Shown: positions 18,381 to 26,591 of the stretch, one piece after another
Layout of the letters: each line of letters opens with the position of its first letter
Position numbering within the stretch: the stretch's first letter is position 1
NCBI GenBank assembly: GCA_030037815.1
Contig: JASHPZ010000080.1
Coordinates: 1-45,707 of the forward strand
Reading direction: 5' to 3'
DNA: 45,707 bases
Origin: Thermoplasmata archaeon
GTDB lineage: Archaea; Thermoplasmatota; Thermoplasmata; Lutacidiplasmatales; UBA184
The notes under the pieces: generated by a model
The model's database searches: none
Told to the model about the DNA's origin: nothing
What the model saw: only the letters and a program-made list of their open reading frames with translations
Position numbers and translations under genes: made by a program

Positions 18381-19115
18381 ATGGCCCACGTTCCGGCGCC
18401 GGTGACGACCGAGGATGCCAAGGGCGCCGAGTTTCTCGGGATCGGCGCGGCGATGGGCGTCGCCGCGGCCGTCGTGACGCTCGTCGTCCCGATCGTCTTC
18501 GTCCTGCTCGCGACCAAGAACCCCGGCGGCTTCTTCTCGTTCGCGCCGGCGCTCCTCCAGACGACCGCAACCCTCGTCCTCGCCGGGGCGATCCTGTTCC
18601 TGCTCTCGCTGTTCCTCTACCGCCGCTCGTTCGCGCGGTTCCGGAAGGTCGACCGCCGGTTCATCGCCGCCTCCGTCCTCTGCATCATCGGCTCGCTCGG
18701 CTTCCTGCTCCTGGTCGTCGCCGCGGCGGTCGTGCTCGGGAACGCGAGCTCGCTCACCAACTGCCTGCACGGGCAGCCGAGCCACGCGCTGACCTGCCTC
18801 AAGAGCGGCCAACCGCTCGGCGCCTACACCGGGCTCGCGGGCTTCTGGCTGGCGTGGCTCGGGGGCCTCGGCATCGTGCTCGGGGTCGGGATGGCGGGAG
18901 GGCGCCTCCACCGCGGGGTCCTCTACGGCGGGGCGGCGGTCTACGCGATCCTCCTGCTCCTCCTGGTCGCCCCGTTCCTGGCGCTGTTCGTGAGCGTTCC
19001 CGGCATCAGCGACCTCCTCTGGGTCGCCCCGGTCCTCGCCCTGATCGGTCCGGGGCTCGTGCTCGTCGGGAGCCGGGCGGCGCCCGGGCGGAAGGCCCCG
19101 CCCACGTCGACCTGA
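18381..19115 (+). CDS. six-helix integral membrane protein, possibly DUF973-like
   Basis: 244 residues with about six hydrophobic helices (near residues 20-45, 55-75, 92-115, 150-170, 178-202 and 208-230). A loop with two Cys (NCLHGQ..HALTCLKSG) lies between helices three and four, probably outside. The N-terminal segment TEDAKGAEFLGIGAAM resembles the archaeal DUF973 group of membrane proteins; I am unsure of this. A TTACATAAT box at 18337-18345 and a GAGGGGG stretch about 10 bases before the ATG suggest a short leader with a ribosome site, unlike most neighbours. Confidence 0.7.
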   Translation: MAHVPAPVTTEDAKGAEFLGIGAAMGVAAAVVTLVVPIVFVLLATKNPGGFFSFAPALLQTTATLVLAGAILFLLSLFLYRRSFARFRKVDRRFIAASVLCIIGSLGFLLLVVAAAVVLGNASSLTNCLHGQPSHALTCLKSGQPLGAYTGLAGFWLAWLGGLGIVLGVGMAGGRLHRGVLYGGAAVYAILLLLLVAPFLALFVSVPGISDLLWVAPVLALIGPGLVLVGSRAAPGRKAPPTST

Positions 19116-19176
19116 GGTCGGACGGGTCCTCCGCACCCCGCTCGCTCAAGAGGCCCCGCGGAGTTCAACCCGGGCG

Positions 19177-19737
19177 ATGACGGACCCCGCCGGCACCGGC
19201 GCCACGGAGACCGCGACGCTCGCCGGCGGATGCTTCTGGTGCACCGAGGCGGTCTTCTCCGACCTCCGCGGCGTCCGCTCGGTGATGCCCGGCTACACGG
19301 GCGGGGGCGTCCCGAACCCGAGCTACGAGGACGTCTGCACCGGCCGGACCGGCCATGCCGAGGCGGTCCAGGTCGTCTTCGACCCGAACGAGGTCTCCTA
19401 CCACGACCTCCTCGCGATCTTCCTGACGACGCACGACCCGACCACGCCGAACCGCCAGGGGGCGGACGTCGGGACCCAGTACCGCTCGGCGATCTTCGTC
19501 CACTCGCCCGCGCAGCGGGCCACCGCCGAGGCTGTGCTCAAGGAGATCGCGGACGCCGGTGTCTGGAAGAAGAAACTCGTCACCGAGGTGACGCCGTTCC
19601 AGGCGTTCTACCCGGCCGAGGAGTACCACCGCGACTACTTCCGACGGAACCCCGAGCGGGCGTACTGCCAGATGGTCATCGCGCCGAAGGTGGCGAAGTT
19701 CCGCCACCAGTACGCGGACCGGCTCCGCGCGCGGTGA
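19177..19737 (+). CDS. msrA: peptide-methionine (S)-S-oxide reductase MsrA
   Basis: Repairs oxidised methionine in proteins. 186 residues, the usual length. The catalytic motif is GCFWC, with the nucleophile Cys19 and a second Cys at 22. GYTGGGVPNPSYEDVCTGRTGHAEAV and GTQYRSAIF are typical of MsrA. Cytosolic, with no MsrB domain fused or adjacent. It follows the membrane protein gene by 61 bases and converges on the LysE-type exporter gene. Confidence 0.96.
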   Translation: MTDPAGTGATETATLAGGCFWCTEAVFSDLRGVRSVMPGYTGGGVPNPSYEDVCTGRTGHAEAVQVVFDPNEVSYHDLLAIFLTTHDPTTPNRQGADVGTQYRSAIFVHSPAQRATAEAVLKEIADAGVWKKKLVTEVTPFQAFYPAEEYHRDYFRRNPERAYCQMVIAPKVAKFRHQYADRLRAR

Positions 19738-19747
19738 GGGTCGGGGC

Positions 19748-20332
19748 CTACCCGACCACCGCGAGCACGAGGAAGTAGCCGGCGAAGACGAGCACGAGCG
19801 CCGCCGAGACGTATCGTACGACGACCCGCACGCGCGGCGCCCGGCGGACGCCGAGATGGATGATCGCGGGGAAGGCGACGACCCACACGCCGATGGCGCC
19901 GAACAACGCGAGGAGGAGGACGACGCCGCCCAAGTACGCCGACGCGAGGCCGGCCGTCAGCCACCAGAGGATCTGGAACGGGTTCGAGAGCCCGACCCCG
20001 AGCGCCCCCAGGTAGGTCCGTCCGGCGGGCGCGGCGGCCGCGACGTCCGGCGCGGGGGCCGCCCGCAGGAGGCGCACGCCGAGGAATGCCATCACCCCCG
20101 CGCCGAGCGCGTAGATCGGACGGGCGACGCCGCCGAGGTCGACGATTGACCGGAGGAGGAACACCGCGGCGCCCAGGATCGCATCCGAGCTCATCGCCCC
20201 GAGGCCGGTGACGACGCCGTCGCGGACGCTCCGGGCGGCGCGGGAGGCGATCAGCGCGTTCATCGGGCCGGGCGGCACCGTCAACGAGAATCCGAGGGCG
20301 AGGCCGAACAGCGCGACGGCGCCGACGTTCAC
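19748..20332 (-). CDS. LysE/RhtB family exporter
   Basis: 194 residues, six predicted membrane helices. The family signature near the N-terminus is LTVPPGPMNALI, with GLGAMSSDAILG following; LSNPFQILWW matches the second conserved stretch. Members export amino acids such as lysine, threonine or homoserine. The start is GTG at 20332. The gene is divergent from the SRPBCC gene, and the palindromic box CTTAAG between them could serve both. Confidence 0.87.
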   Translation of the reverse strand: MNVGAVALFGLALGFSLTVPPGPMNALIASRAARSVRDGVVTGLGAMSSDAILGAAVFLLRSIVDLGGVARPIYALGAGVMAFLGVRLLRAAPAPDVAAAAPAGRTYLGALGVGLSNPFQILWWLTAGLASAYLGGVVLLLALFGAIGVWVVAFPAIIHLGVRRAPRVRVVVRYVSAALVLVFAGYFLVLAVVG

Positions 20333-20364
20333 GGGGGACCTCCGGACGGGCGACGGGAAGCCGC

Positions 20365-20370
20365 CTTAAG
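20365..20370. promoter_or_regulatory. palindromic CTTAAG box between divergent genes
   Basis: CTTAAG lies about 26 bases before the ATG at 20393 on the plus strand and about 35 bases before the GTG at 20332 on the minus strand. It is symmetric, so it could act as box A in either direction. Confidence 0.45.
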
Positions 20371-20392
20371 CCGTGCGACCCTCGAGCGCCCG

Positions 20393-20842
20393 ATGGTGCG
20401 GGTGGTCGACGAGGGACTGTTCCCGCAGCCGCGCGCGGCGCTCTGGAAGTTCCTCGACCTGCATCTCCAGGACGAGTCGATCCACGCCATCCACCCGGCG
20501 GTCCTCGACCAGCGCACGCTCCGCACCGACGGGGAGGAGGTCCGCCTCACCCGGACCCTGCAGGCGCGTGGGCGGGCGAAGGCGGTCGGGTGGAAGATCA
20601 CGGCACACCGCCCGGATTGGCAGAAGTGGGAGATCGTCGAGGCGCCCGAAGGGCCGATGGCGGTCGGGAGCTACCTTCTGAACCGGTACACCGAGGTGCC
20701 GGGCGGAACGCAGGTCGCCTCCGAGGCCGACATCACGCTCACCGGCATCCCGCGGCTGTTCCAGCGTCGGATCCTTCGCCGCGTCTTCGACGACCTGGAC
20801 CGCGAAGACCTGGCCTACCTCGCCGCCCACCCGATCGAGTGA
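20393..20842 (+). CDS. SRPBCC-type (START/polyketide cyclase fold) protein
   Basis: 149 residues, cytosolic. The N-terminal strand followed by a helix (FPQPRAALWKFLDLHL), the run of curved strands in the middle and the long C-terminal amphipathic helix (LFQRRILRRVFDDLDREDLAYL) fit the helix-grip fold that binds hydrophobic ligands. Ligand unknown. The start is supported by CTTAAG 26 bases upstream, so the mRNA is probably leaderless. Confidence 0.7.
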   Translation: MVRVVDEGLFPQPRAALWKFLDLHLQDESIHAIHPAVLDQRTLRTDGEEVRLTRTLQARGRAKAVGWKITAHRPDWQKWEIVEAPEGPMAVGSYLLNRYTEVPGGTQVASEADITLTGIPRLFQRRILRRVFDDLDREDLAYLAAHPIE

Positions 20843-20855
20843 ACGGAGGGCGGGC

Positions 20856-21251
20856 CTAGCCCCAGGGCGGGGCGCCGCCGGACGGGGGGCCCGAGACCAC
20901 GCCGATCGCGAGCGGCTTCCAGACGATCGCGGCGATCCCGCCGATGATGGCCAGGAGGAATCCGACCAGGAATCCCCCGAGGGCGAACGGGAGGCTCACG
21001 AACGCGAAGACGATCGCCGCGATCCCGAACACCGACTTGGCGGAGGGGAGGAGGAGCATCAGGGCTGCCACCAGCATCGTCAGCAGCCCGACCACGATCC
21101 CGACGAGGAACAGCTCGGTCGGGACGTGGAAGAACTGGAGCAGGACGAGCCCGAATCCCGCGAACAGGAGCCCTCCGAGGAGGATGAAGAAGCCCCCGAT
21201 CATCGTCAGCACGGCGGCGATCACCGGGCGGCGGACCACGACGACGGCCAT
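20856..21251 (-). CDS. four-helix membrane protein, DUF6114-like
   Basis: 131 residues, nearly all membrane: helices at about residues 10-33, 43-68, 71-95 and 97-115, then a Gly/Pro-rich cytosolic tail. The pattern resembles the small DUF6114-type membrane proteins; no motif proves it. The start at 21251 is supported by the AGTAATA box 26 bases upstream, which overlaps the stop codon of the OsmC gene. Confidence 0.65.
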   Translation of the reverse strand: MAVVVVRRPVIAAVLTMIGGFFILLGGLLFAGFGLVLLQFFHVPTELFLVGIVVGLLTMLVAALMLLLPSAKSVFGIAAIVFAFVSLPFALGGFLVGFLLAIIGGIAAIVWKPLAIGVVSGPPSGGAPPWG

Positions 21252-21272
21252 CGACCGCGCACCGACGGCGGG

Positions 21273-21280
21273 GTATTACT
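21273..21280 (-). promoter_or_regulatory. TATA-like box overlapping the osmC stop codon
   Basis: AGTAATAC on the minus strand, centred 26 bases before the ATG at 21251. It shares bases with the TAG stop (21279-21281) of the upstream OsmC gene, so the last codon of one gene and the promoter of the next are merged. Confidence 0.5.
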
Positions 21281-21725
21281 AGCCTCCGATGGCCCCGCGC
21301 TCGACCGTGACGTCCATCGGGATCCCCTGGCGGACGGACGCCGAGACGGTGCAGTACTCTTCGAACACCGCGACGCACCGGTCCATTCGCGGTCGGTCCG
21401 CCGGGTCCACCGGTTCCGCGCGTACGGTAGCGGACATCCGGAGGATCCTCAGACGCCCCGCCGCGTTCCGGCCCCGCGTCGCGTGCACCTCGGTCGCGAC
21501 GTGGCGGGTCGGCACCCTCGCCCGACGCAGGCAGTCGAGCAGGGTCGAGCTGAGGCAGTGCCCGATCGCCGCGGCGAGCGTCTGGCTCGGACTCGGGCCG
21601 GCGCCTCCGCCCAGCGGGGGATTCTCGTCCACGGTCCAGGCGCCGGCGGGGACGCCCCCGAAATCGACCGAGAACCGGAAGCCGTCTTCCTGGCGCAGCG
21701 CGACCGTCACGACCTCGTCGGGCAT
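21279..21725 (-). CDS. OsmC family protein
   Basis: 148 residues. OsmC/Ohr-like proteins reduce organic hydroperoxides with two buried cysteines. Here Cys57 (AIGHCLSSTL) and Cys125 (EEYCTVSASV) occupy the two conserved positions; the wording EEYCTVS.SVRQGIP is typical of the YhfA-like OsmC branch. Two further Cys (65 and 117) are present. Cytosolic. Probably a peroxide or thiol-stress protein; it is the first gene of a minus-strand pair with the DUF6114-like membrane protein. Confidence 0.9.
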   Translation of the reverse strand: MPDEVVTVALRQEDGFRFSVDFGGVPAGAWTVDENPPLGGGAGPSPSQTLAAAIGHCLSSTLLDCLRRARVPTRHVATEVHATRGRNAAGRLRILRMSATVRAEPVDPADRPRMDRCVAVFEEYCTVSASVRQGIPMDVTVERGAIGG

Positions 21726-21823
21726 CGAACCACCGCGGCCGCCTACCGCAGCGAAGGATTAGGGCGTGACCGCACCCCCCCGCGGAGGGGGAGGCCGGAA
21801 AGGGTTCGCGACCGGACCGACCC

Positions 21824-21982
21824 CTACGGGTGCTTCGCCATCCCGAGGATCTCGGCCTCGGAGAACTTCTTGTGGTGGGCGTGTTCGCCGTGCCACTGCG
21901 TCACGGCGATCAGCTCCTTCTGGTCCGACGTGACGACCTCGAAGCCGTCGGCGCAGGCGACCTTCATCTTACCGCATCCCAT
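21824..21982 (-). CDS. DUF1059-like small protein
   Basis: 52 residues from ATG at 21982: short Cys-containing start (MGCGKMKVACADGFEVV), then an acidic turn and a His-rich helix WHGEHAHHKKFSEAEIL. This matches the layout of DUF1059 proteins (an N-terminal Cys pair and a His-rich helix), which probably bind a metal; function unknown. A TTTATC box at 22033-22038 lies about 53 bases upstream, leaving a leader of about 27 bases. Confidence 0.68.
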   Translation of the reverse strand: MGCGKMKVACADGFEVVTSDQKELIAVTQWHGEHAHHKKFSEAEILGMAKHP

Positions 21983-22032
21983 CGTTCCCTCGTCCGCCCG
22001 CAGGCGGTACCCGGAAAGGGGGGTCGGGGGTC

Positions 22033-22038
22033 GATAAA
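22033..22038. promoter_or_regulatory. TATA-like box between divergent DUF1059-like and AlkD-like genes
   Basis: GATAAA on the plus strand, TTTATC on the minus strand. It is the only AT-rich element in the divergent spacer and is placed for the minus-strand gene; use by the plus-strand gene is possible but would give a leader of about 50 bases. Confidence 0.4.
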
Positions 22039-22112
22039 CCCTCGCTTGGCGGGCCGGTCGGACTCCGCGGGTCCGGTCCGATTTGAACGGGCGCCGGCTG
22101 GGCCGCCGGGCG

Positions 22113-22880
22113 ATGGCGGACGGCGCGCGCCGATGGGCCACCGAACTGAGCCGCCGGGAGGCCGCGGCCCACCGCCCCACCTCGTTCGACGTCGCACGCT
22201 ACCTCGGCTCGCCGCTGCCCGCCCGCAACGTTCCGGTGCCGGCGCGTCGGGCGATCGTCCGGGCCTTCGTGCGCGCGCACCCGTCGCTCCCGATCGCGAC
22301 CGTCCACCGGGTCGCGGCGGCGCTCTGGGCGGGGCCGACCTACAACGACCGCGCCCTGGCGATCGAGCTGCTGCGCCAGCGCGTCCGCGACCTGGACGCG
22401 ACGACCTGGGCGCTGGTCGCCCCGTGGGTCGACGCGGCGACCGGTTGGGGGCTCTCCGACGACCTGGCGGGCGGCCCGATCGCGGCGCTGGTGGCCGCCG
22501 ACCCGCGCCGCGTCGCGCACCTCATGGCCTGGACCCGGTCGCCGAACCCGTGGCGACGCCGCGCCGCGCTGTACGCGCTCAACCGCCTCGTGCGAACCGG
22601 ACGATTGGCGCCCGCCTACCGGGTCCTCGACCGGCTGCGCTCCGACCCCGAGTTCTGGGTCCAGCGCGCGGTCGGCACCTGGTTGCGCGAGTGCGGAAAG
22701 GTCGACCCGAACCGCCAGCGCGCGTACCTCGAGCGCCATCTCGCCGTGCTCCCGCCCGTCGCGCTCTCGGTCGCGACCGAGCGGGCGGGACCCCGCGAAC
22801 GCGCCGACCTTCGCACGCGGGCGCGGAAGGCGCGCGGCGCCTCAGGACGCCGGAGCTTACGGCGGGTCGGTGTGCGGTAG
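22113..22880 (+). CDS. AlkD-like HEAT-repeat DNA alkylation repair protein
   Basis: 255 residues, helical throughout, with repeated helix pairs of the ALK/HEAT type. The order is: ARNVPVPARRAIVRAF, IATVHRVAAALWAGPTYNDRALAIELLRQ, then helices with WVDAATGWGLSDDLAGGPIAAL and MAWTRSPNPWRRRAALYAL, and a last part QRAVGTWLREC. In AlkD these Trp, Asp and Arg segments line the DNA groove for base-excision repair of alkylated purines. The ATG at 22113 is preferred over a TTG at 22083. The 3' end overlaps the convergent GNAT gene by 24 bases. Confidence 0.82.
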   Translation: MADGARRWATELSRREAAAHRPTSFDVARYLGSPLPARNVPVPARRAIVRAFVRAHPSLPIATVHRVAAALWAGPTYNDRALAIELLRQRVRDLDATTWALVAPWVDAATGWGLSDDLAGGPIAALVAADPRRVAHLMAWTRSPNPWRRRAALYALNRLVRTGRLAPAYRVLDRLRSDPEFWVQRAVGTWLRECGKVDPNRQRAYLERHLAVLPPVALSVATERAGPRERADLRTRARKARGASGRRSLRRVGVR

Positions 22881-23396
22881 GGTGAGCTCGACGATCCGCG
22901 CGTCCGGGGCGTGCGGCAACGGTTCGGTGCGTCCGGTCGGCACGAACCCGCGGGACCGGTAGAGTCGTTCGGCGGCGGCCTGTTCGGGGTTGACGCTGAG
23001 GACGATCGGCGCCGACGGCGCCACGGTCCGGATCCAGGCCAGGACAGCGTCCAGCAACGCCCCGCCGTGGCCGGCCCCGCGGTAGGACGGCTCCAGCCAC
23101 ATTCCGACGACCATGAACCGGTCGCCGTCGCGGAACGCCCCCGCAAGACCGAAGAACGGTCCCCCGCGCGGACCGAGGACCCAGATCGTCTCGCGGTCGG
23201 ACGTCGCCGACGCGGTCACCCGCGACTGCCACTGGGCGGGTCCGTAGGCGGACTCCCGCTCGAGCGTGCTCCCGAACGCCCGGCGGTCCTGGCGCAGTGC
23301 CCGCAGGCGAATGTCGCGGTACGCCTCGACTTCCTCGGCCTCGATGCGACGGGGGCGGAGGGTCGGTCCCAGGGCGGACGCGACGGTCGTGGACAT
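22857..23396 (-). CDS. GNAT family N-acetyltransferase
   Basis: 179 residues. Acetyl-CoA binding motif A is VGMWLEPSYRGAGHGGALLD, with R106-G107-A108-G109-H110-G111 in the Q/RxxGxG/A position, followed by a long helix and the C-terminal motif AAERLYRSRGFVPTGRTE. The acceptor is unknown; the layout resembles peptide or small-molecule acetyltransferases. It ends inside the convergent AlkD-like gene and begins 50 bases after the pruA stop, on the same strand, so it may be co-transcribed with pruA. Confidence 0.9.
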   Translation of the reverse strand: MSTTVASALGPTLRPRRIEAEEVEAYRDIRLRALRQDRRAFGSTLERESAYGPAQWQSRVTASATSDRETIWVLGPRGGPFFGLAGAFRDGDRFMVVGMWLEPSYRGAGHGGALLDAVLAWIRTVAPSAPIVLSVNPEQAAAERLYRSRGFVPTGRTEPLPHAPDARIVELTLPHTDPP

Positions 23397-23446
23397 GTCG
23401 GAGGACGGAGACGCCAGGGACTCTTGACGTCCCTCGCGTCGGGCGT

Positions 23447-25066
23447 CTACGGCTGGAACGGCCGTCGCCAGTCGTCCGGAAGGAGCGCGGTCTCCTTGAT
23501 CGAGCGCGGGGAGACCCACCGCAGCAGGTTCAGGATCGAGCCGGCCTTGTCGTTCGTGCCGGAGCGCCGGGCGCCGCCGAAGGGCTGCCGCCCGACGATC
23601 GCGCCCGTCGGCTTGTCGTTGATGTAGAAGTTCCCCGCGCTCCAGCGCAGCGCGCGCTGGGCGGTCGTCACGGCGTCGAGGTCGCGCGCGAAGACCGCGC
23701 CCGTCAGCGCGTACGGCGAGGTCCGGTCGCACCGCGCGAGCGTCGCCTCGTACTCGGCGTCCGGATAGACGTAGACGGTGAGGACCGGACCGAAGATCTC
23801 CTCCGAGAGGAGGCGGCTGTCCGGCCGAAGGCTGCGGATGACGGTCGGGCGGACAAACCAGCCGTTCGAGCGGTCGGTCTCGCCGCCGACGACGAACTCG
23901 TACTCCTCGGGGCGGCTCCGGGCGTACTCGAGGTACTCCCGGATGTTCGTCCACGCGGCCTCGTCGATCGCGGCGCCCAGGAGGTTCCCCAGGTCGTCCA
24001 CCGGGCCGACCGGAACCTTCGGCGCCTCGGCCCGGAGGTACGCCGCCACCTCGGGCCAGCGGCTCTCGGGGATGTAGGCGCGCGAGCACGCCGAGCACTT
24101 CTGGCCCTGGTACTCGAACGCGCCGCGGAGGAGGTTCACCGCGCAGCCGCGGACGTCGCCCGACGGGTGGAGGACGATGAAATCCTTGCCGCCCGTCTCG
24201 CCGACGATCCGCGGAAAGTTCCGGTACCGGCCGAGGTTCGCGCCGACCCGCTGCCAGATGTCGACCAGGGTCGCGTAGCTCCCCGTGAAGTGAACCCCCG
24301 CGAGCGCGGGGTCCTCGAGGAGCACCTTCGCGTCCGCGCTCGCGAACGGGACGAAGTTGACGACCCCCGGCGGGAGGCCCGCTTCGACCAGGACGCGGAA
24401 GATCTCGCAGTTCGAGAGAAGGACGGACCGCGCCGGCTTCCAGATCGCGACGTTCCCGACGATCGCGGGGGCGGTCGGAAGGTTCCCGCCGATCGAGTAG
24501 AAGTTGAACGGGGGGATCGCGAGCACGAACCCCTCGAGGGGCCGCCAGTCGAACCGGTTCGTCTCGCCCGGGAACTGGTCGGGCTGGATCGCGTAGATCT
24601 GGCGGGCGAAGTAGGCGTTGAACGTCCAGAAGTCGACCAGCTCGGCGAGGTCGATCTCCGCCTCGTACGGGTTCTTCGAGTGGTTCAGCATGATCGCGGC
24701 GATGTGCCGGGTCCGCCGCGGCCCGGCGAGGAGCGCCGCCGCCTTCTGGAACACCTCGACCCGGTGGTACCAGTCGACCTCCGCCCACCGCGCGTGGGCC
24801 GCGAGCGCCGCCTCGACCGCGGCGTGGAGCTCGTCCGGACCGGCGAGGCTCGCACGGGCGAGGAGGACCGAGGGGGCGTCCGGTCGGCGGACCTCGACGA
24901 CCCGGTCGGTGCGCACCTCCTTCCCCCCGATCACGAGCGGGAGGTCGGCCGGCTCGGACTGGAGGTGGCGGAGCTCCGCCTCGAGCCGGCCGCGCTCCGC
25001 GCTGCCGCGCGCGTACGTCCGGATCGTGTTGACGTCGTTCACCGGGTGCTCGACGTTCCAGATCAT
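23447..25066 (-). CDS. pruA: L-glutamate gamma-semialdehyde dehydrogenase (1-pyrroline-5-carboxylate dehydrogenase)
   Basis: Oxidises glutamate semialdehyde to glutamate with NAD, the second step of proline breakdown. 539 residues, the length of the single-domain eukaryote-like enzyme. Catalytic Cys324 is in EYQGQKCSACSR, the general-base Glu in VGETGGKDF, and the NAD site in FTGSYATLVDIW. IPPFNFYSIGGNLPTAPA and EIFGPVLTVYVYPD are typical of this aldehyde dehydrogenase subfamily. On the minus strand CCGTTATGG lies about 30 bases before the ATG at 25066. No proline dehydrogenase is adjacent. Confidence 0.94.
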   Translation of the reverse strand: MIWNVEHPVNDVNTIRTYARGSAERGRLEAELRHLQSEPADLPLVIGGKEVRTDRVVEVRRPDAPSVLLARASLAGPDELHAAVEAALAAHARWAEVDWYHRVEVFQKAAALLAGPRRTRHIAAIMLNHSKNPYEAEIDLAELVDFWTFNAYFARQIYAIQPDQFPGETNRFDWRPLEGFVLAIPPFNFYSIGGNLPTAPAIVGNVAIWKPARSVLLSNCEIFRVLVEAGLPPGVVNFVPFASADAKVLLEDPALAGVHFTGSYATLVDIWQRVGANLGRYRNFPRIVGETGGKDFIVLHPSGDVRGCAVNLLRGAFEYQGQKCSACSRAYIPESRWPEVAAYLRAEAPKVPVGPVDDLGNLLGAAIDEAAWTNIREYLEYARSRPEEYEFVVGGETDRSNGWFVRPTVIRSLRPDSRLLSEEIFGPVLTVYVYPDAEYEATLARCDRTSPYALTGAVFARDLDAVTTAQRALRWSAGNFYINDKPTGAIVGRQPFGGARRSGTNDKAGSILNLLRWVSPRSIKETALLPDDWRRPFQP

Positions 25067-25165
25067 CGCGCCCGCGAAGCGGACGGTCGCGCCATAACGG
25101 TTGGGGAGCCCGGGCCGGGCCTCTGACCTAATGAGGGGGTGCCGACTGGTTCGAGCGGGTAGAAC

Positions 25166-25858
25166 GTGGGCGGATCGTGTCCGGACTGCGGCGCCGACGT
25201 CGAATTTAGCGAACGCGAGGTCCGCCTCGTCAGCGGAACGTGCCCCGACTGCGGCAAGACGTCCATCGTGATCGGCGGCGAAGGCGCCGGCACGGTCGAC
25301 CTCCCGGCCGGCGCGACGCCGGGCGCGGAGGGGGCCGAAGACGCGGCCGCCTCCGGCGCCGAGTGTCCGAAGTGCGGGGAGGGCCTCGCCTTCGAGAGCA
25401 TCACCGAGGAGTCGATCCGCGCGGTGTGCACCGGCTGCGAGACCCGATTCGAGTACTCGAGCGGCGGCGGTGCGGAACGCGAGCGCCCGCGGCGGTTCGG
25501 CGGCGAGGAGCGCGACGACCGACGCGGCGGCGGGTTCCAGCGTCCCGGCGCCCGACCCTGCCGCGAGTGCGGCGGCCCGCTGCGATTCACCACCGGCCCC
25601 GACGGCAACACGGTCGGGGAGTGCGCCTCCTGCGGGAACCGCTTCACCCTCCCCCCCCGGCGCGACGGTCCCCGCGGGGGCCGGCCGAGCTACGGGGGCC
25701 GGCGGAACTACGGCGGCGGCGGGGACCGCCGACGCGGAGGCTGGTCGTCCGGCGGCGACGGGGAGCGCCCCGCGCGGAGCGGGCCCCGGCGGTACGTCCG
25801 CCGTTCGGACGACGACGACGAGGAGTCGACCCGCCGCCGCCGTCCGCGGCGCGAGTAA
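25166..25858 (+). CDS. multi-zinc-ribbon protein with RGG-rich tail
   Basis: 230 residues from GTG at 25166. Three zinc ribbons: CPDCG/CPDCG (residues 5-30), CPKCG/CTGCE (about 67-92) and CRECG/CASCG (about 132-155). The ribbons are joined by Ala/Gly/Glu and Arg/Gly linkers. From about residue 163 the protein is a low-complexity tail rich in Arg, Gly, Tyr and Asp (repeats like RRGG, YGGR, NYGGGG) ending RRRRPRRE. RGG tails commonly bind RNA or DNA. The cluster suggests a nucleic-acid-binding protein; family and target unknown. A CCTAATGA box at 25128-25135 may be the promoter. Confidence 0.78.
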   Translation: MGGSCPDCGADVEFSEREVRLVSGTCPDCGKTSIVIGGEGAGTVDLPAGATPGAEGAEDAAASGAECPKCGEGLAFESITEESIRAVCTGCETRFEYSSGGGAERERPRRFGGEERDDRRGGGFQRPGARPCRECGGPLRFTTGPDGNTVGECASCGNRFTLPPRRDGPRGGRPSYGGRRNYGGGGDRRRGGWSSGGDGERPARSGPRRYVRRSDDDDEESTRRRRPRRE

Positions 25859-25880
25859 GCGCGCGGGGTCCGCGCCCCGC

Positions 25881-26555
25881 TCAACGGGGCGACGGGTACC
25901 GCACGGCCGGGTGGTCGACGTACTCGAGGACCTTCGGCGCGCCGCTCTCCTTCCCGATCCGGTGGGCGGTCGTGAGGAGCCGGGCCCGCGCGTCGTCCGT
26001 CGGCGGGGGGATCGAGCGCAGCACCGGTCGCACCGGCCGGGCGAATCGGTCGAACGTGGCGAGCACGGCGGTGCACTCGGGGAACGCGAGCTGGAACAGC
26101 CCGAGCTGCAGCGCGACGTCGGGCGGGATCGGGTCGGCCGCGTAGCTCTTCATCTCGTAGAACCGGTCGCGGCCGTTCCAGAAGTCCGGCTGGGCGTAGA
26201 CGCCGACCTCCTCCGCGATCAGGATGAGGCGGCTCTTCGGCCGGAGCCGACCGAACAGTTCGCTCTCGCGGAACGCCCGCACGACGCCCGCGACCTCCTC
26301 CTCCACCCGGGCCCGGAGTTCCGGTGTCACCTCGACGTCGGTCTCCTCGATCGCAGCGTCGAACAGTTCCGTGGCGTGCCGGATCGTGGCGGTCACGGAG
26401 GGCCTCCTTCCCTGACTCATCTGGTAGTTGGCGTCCGCGAGCGCGGTGTCGACCGCGCGGCCGGTGGCGATCCCGACCGCGTCGGCCTCGGTGACTGGGC
26501 GGGGATGGACCGACTGGACGACCTGGTGGGCGGCGACCGTCCGGATGGTCGTCAT
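25881..26555 (-). CDS. PD-(D/E)XK nuclease-like protein (RecB/Cas4 fold candidate)
   Basis: 224 residues. The first half is helical (ALADANYQMSQGRRPS, acidic helices). The centre carries a strand-rich core: LILIAEEVGVYAQPDFW, then RFYEMKSY. This gives Pro123-Asp124 followed by Glu134-x-Lys136, the D...ExK arrangement of PD-(D/E)XK nucleases, with a following helix carrying Gln150 and Gln155 (ALQLGLFQLAF) as in RecB motif III. The C-terminal part has more strands and Pro. It is read directly after a small Cys/His protein, 36 bases away on the same strand. Not an obvious Cas4: no iron-sulfur Cys are present. Function unknown. Confidence 0.65.
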   Translation of the reverse strand: MTTIRTVAAHQVVQSVHPRPVTEADAVGIATGRAVDTALADANYQMSQGRRPSVTATIRHATELFDAAIEETDVEVTPELRARVEEEVAGVVRAFRESELFGRLRPKSRLILIAEEVGVYAQPDFWNGRDRFYEMKSYAADPIPPDVALQLGLFQLAFPECTAVLATFDRFARPVRPVLRSIPPPTDDARARLLTTAHRIGKESGAPKVLEYVDHPAVRYPSPR

Positions 26556-26591
26556 CGCCCGGCCGCCCGCCCCGGGGGCGCTCCCGCCGAG

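Noticed and set aside
22857-24788. 643-residue frame joining the GNAT protein to an upstream Arg-rich part
   Set aside because: The part upstream of the ATG at 23396 lies over pruA in another frame and has no domain; it is a GC shadow.
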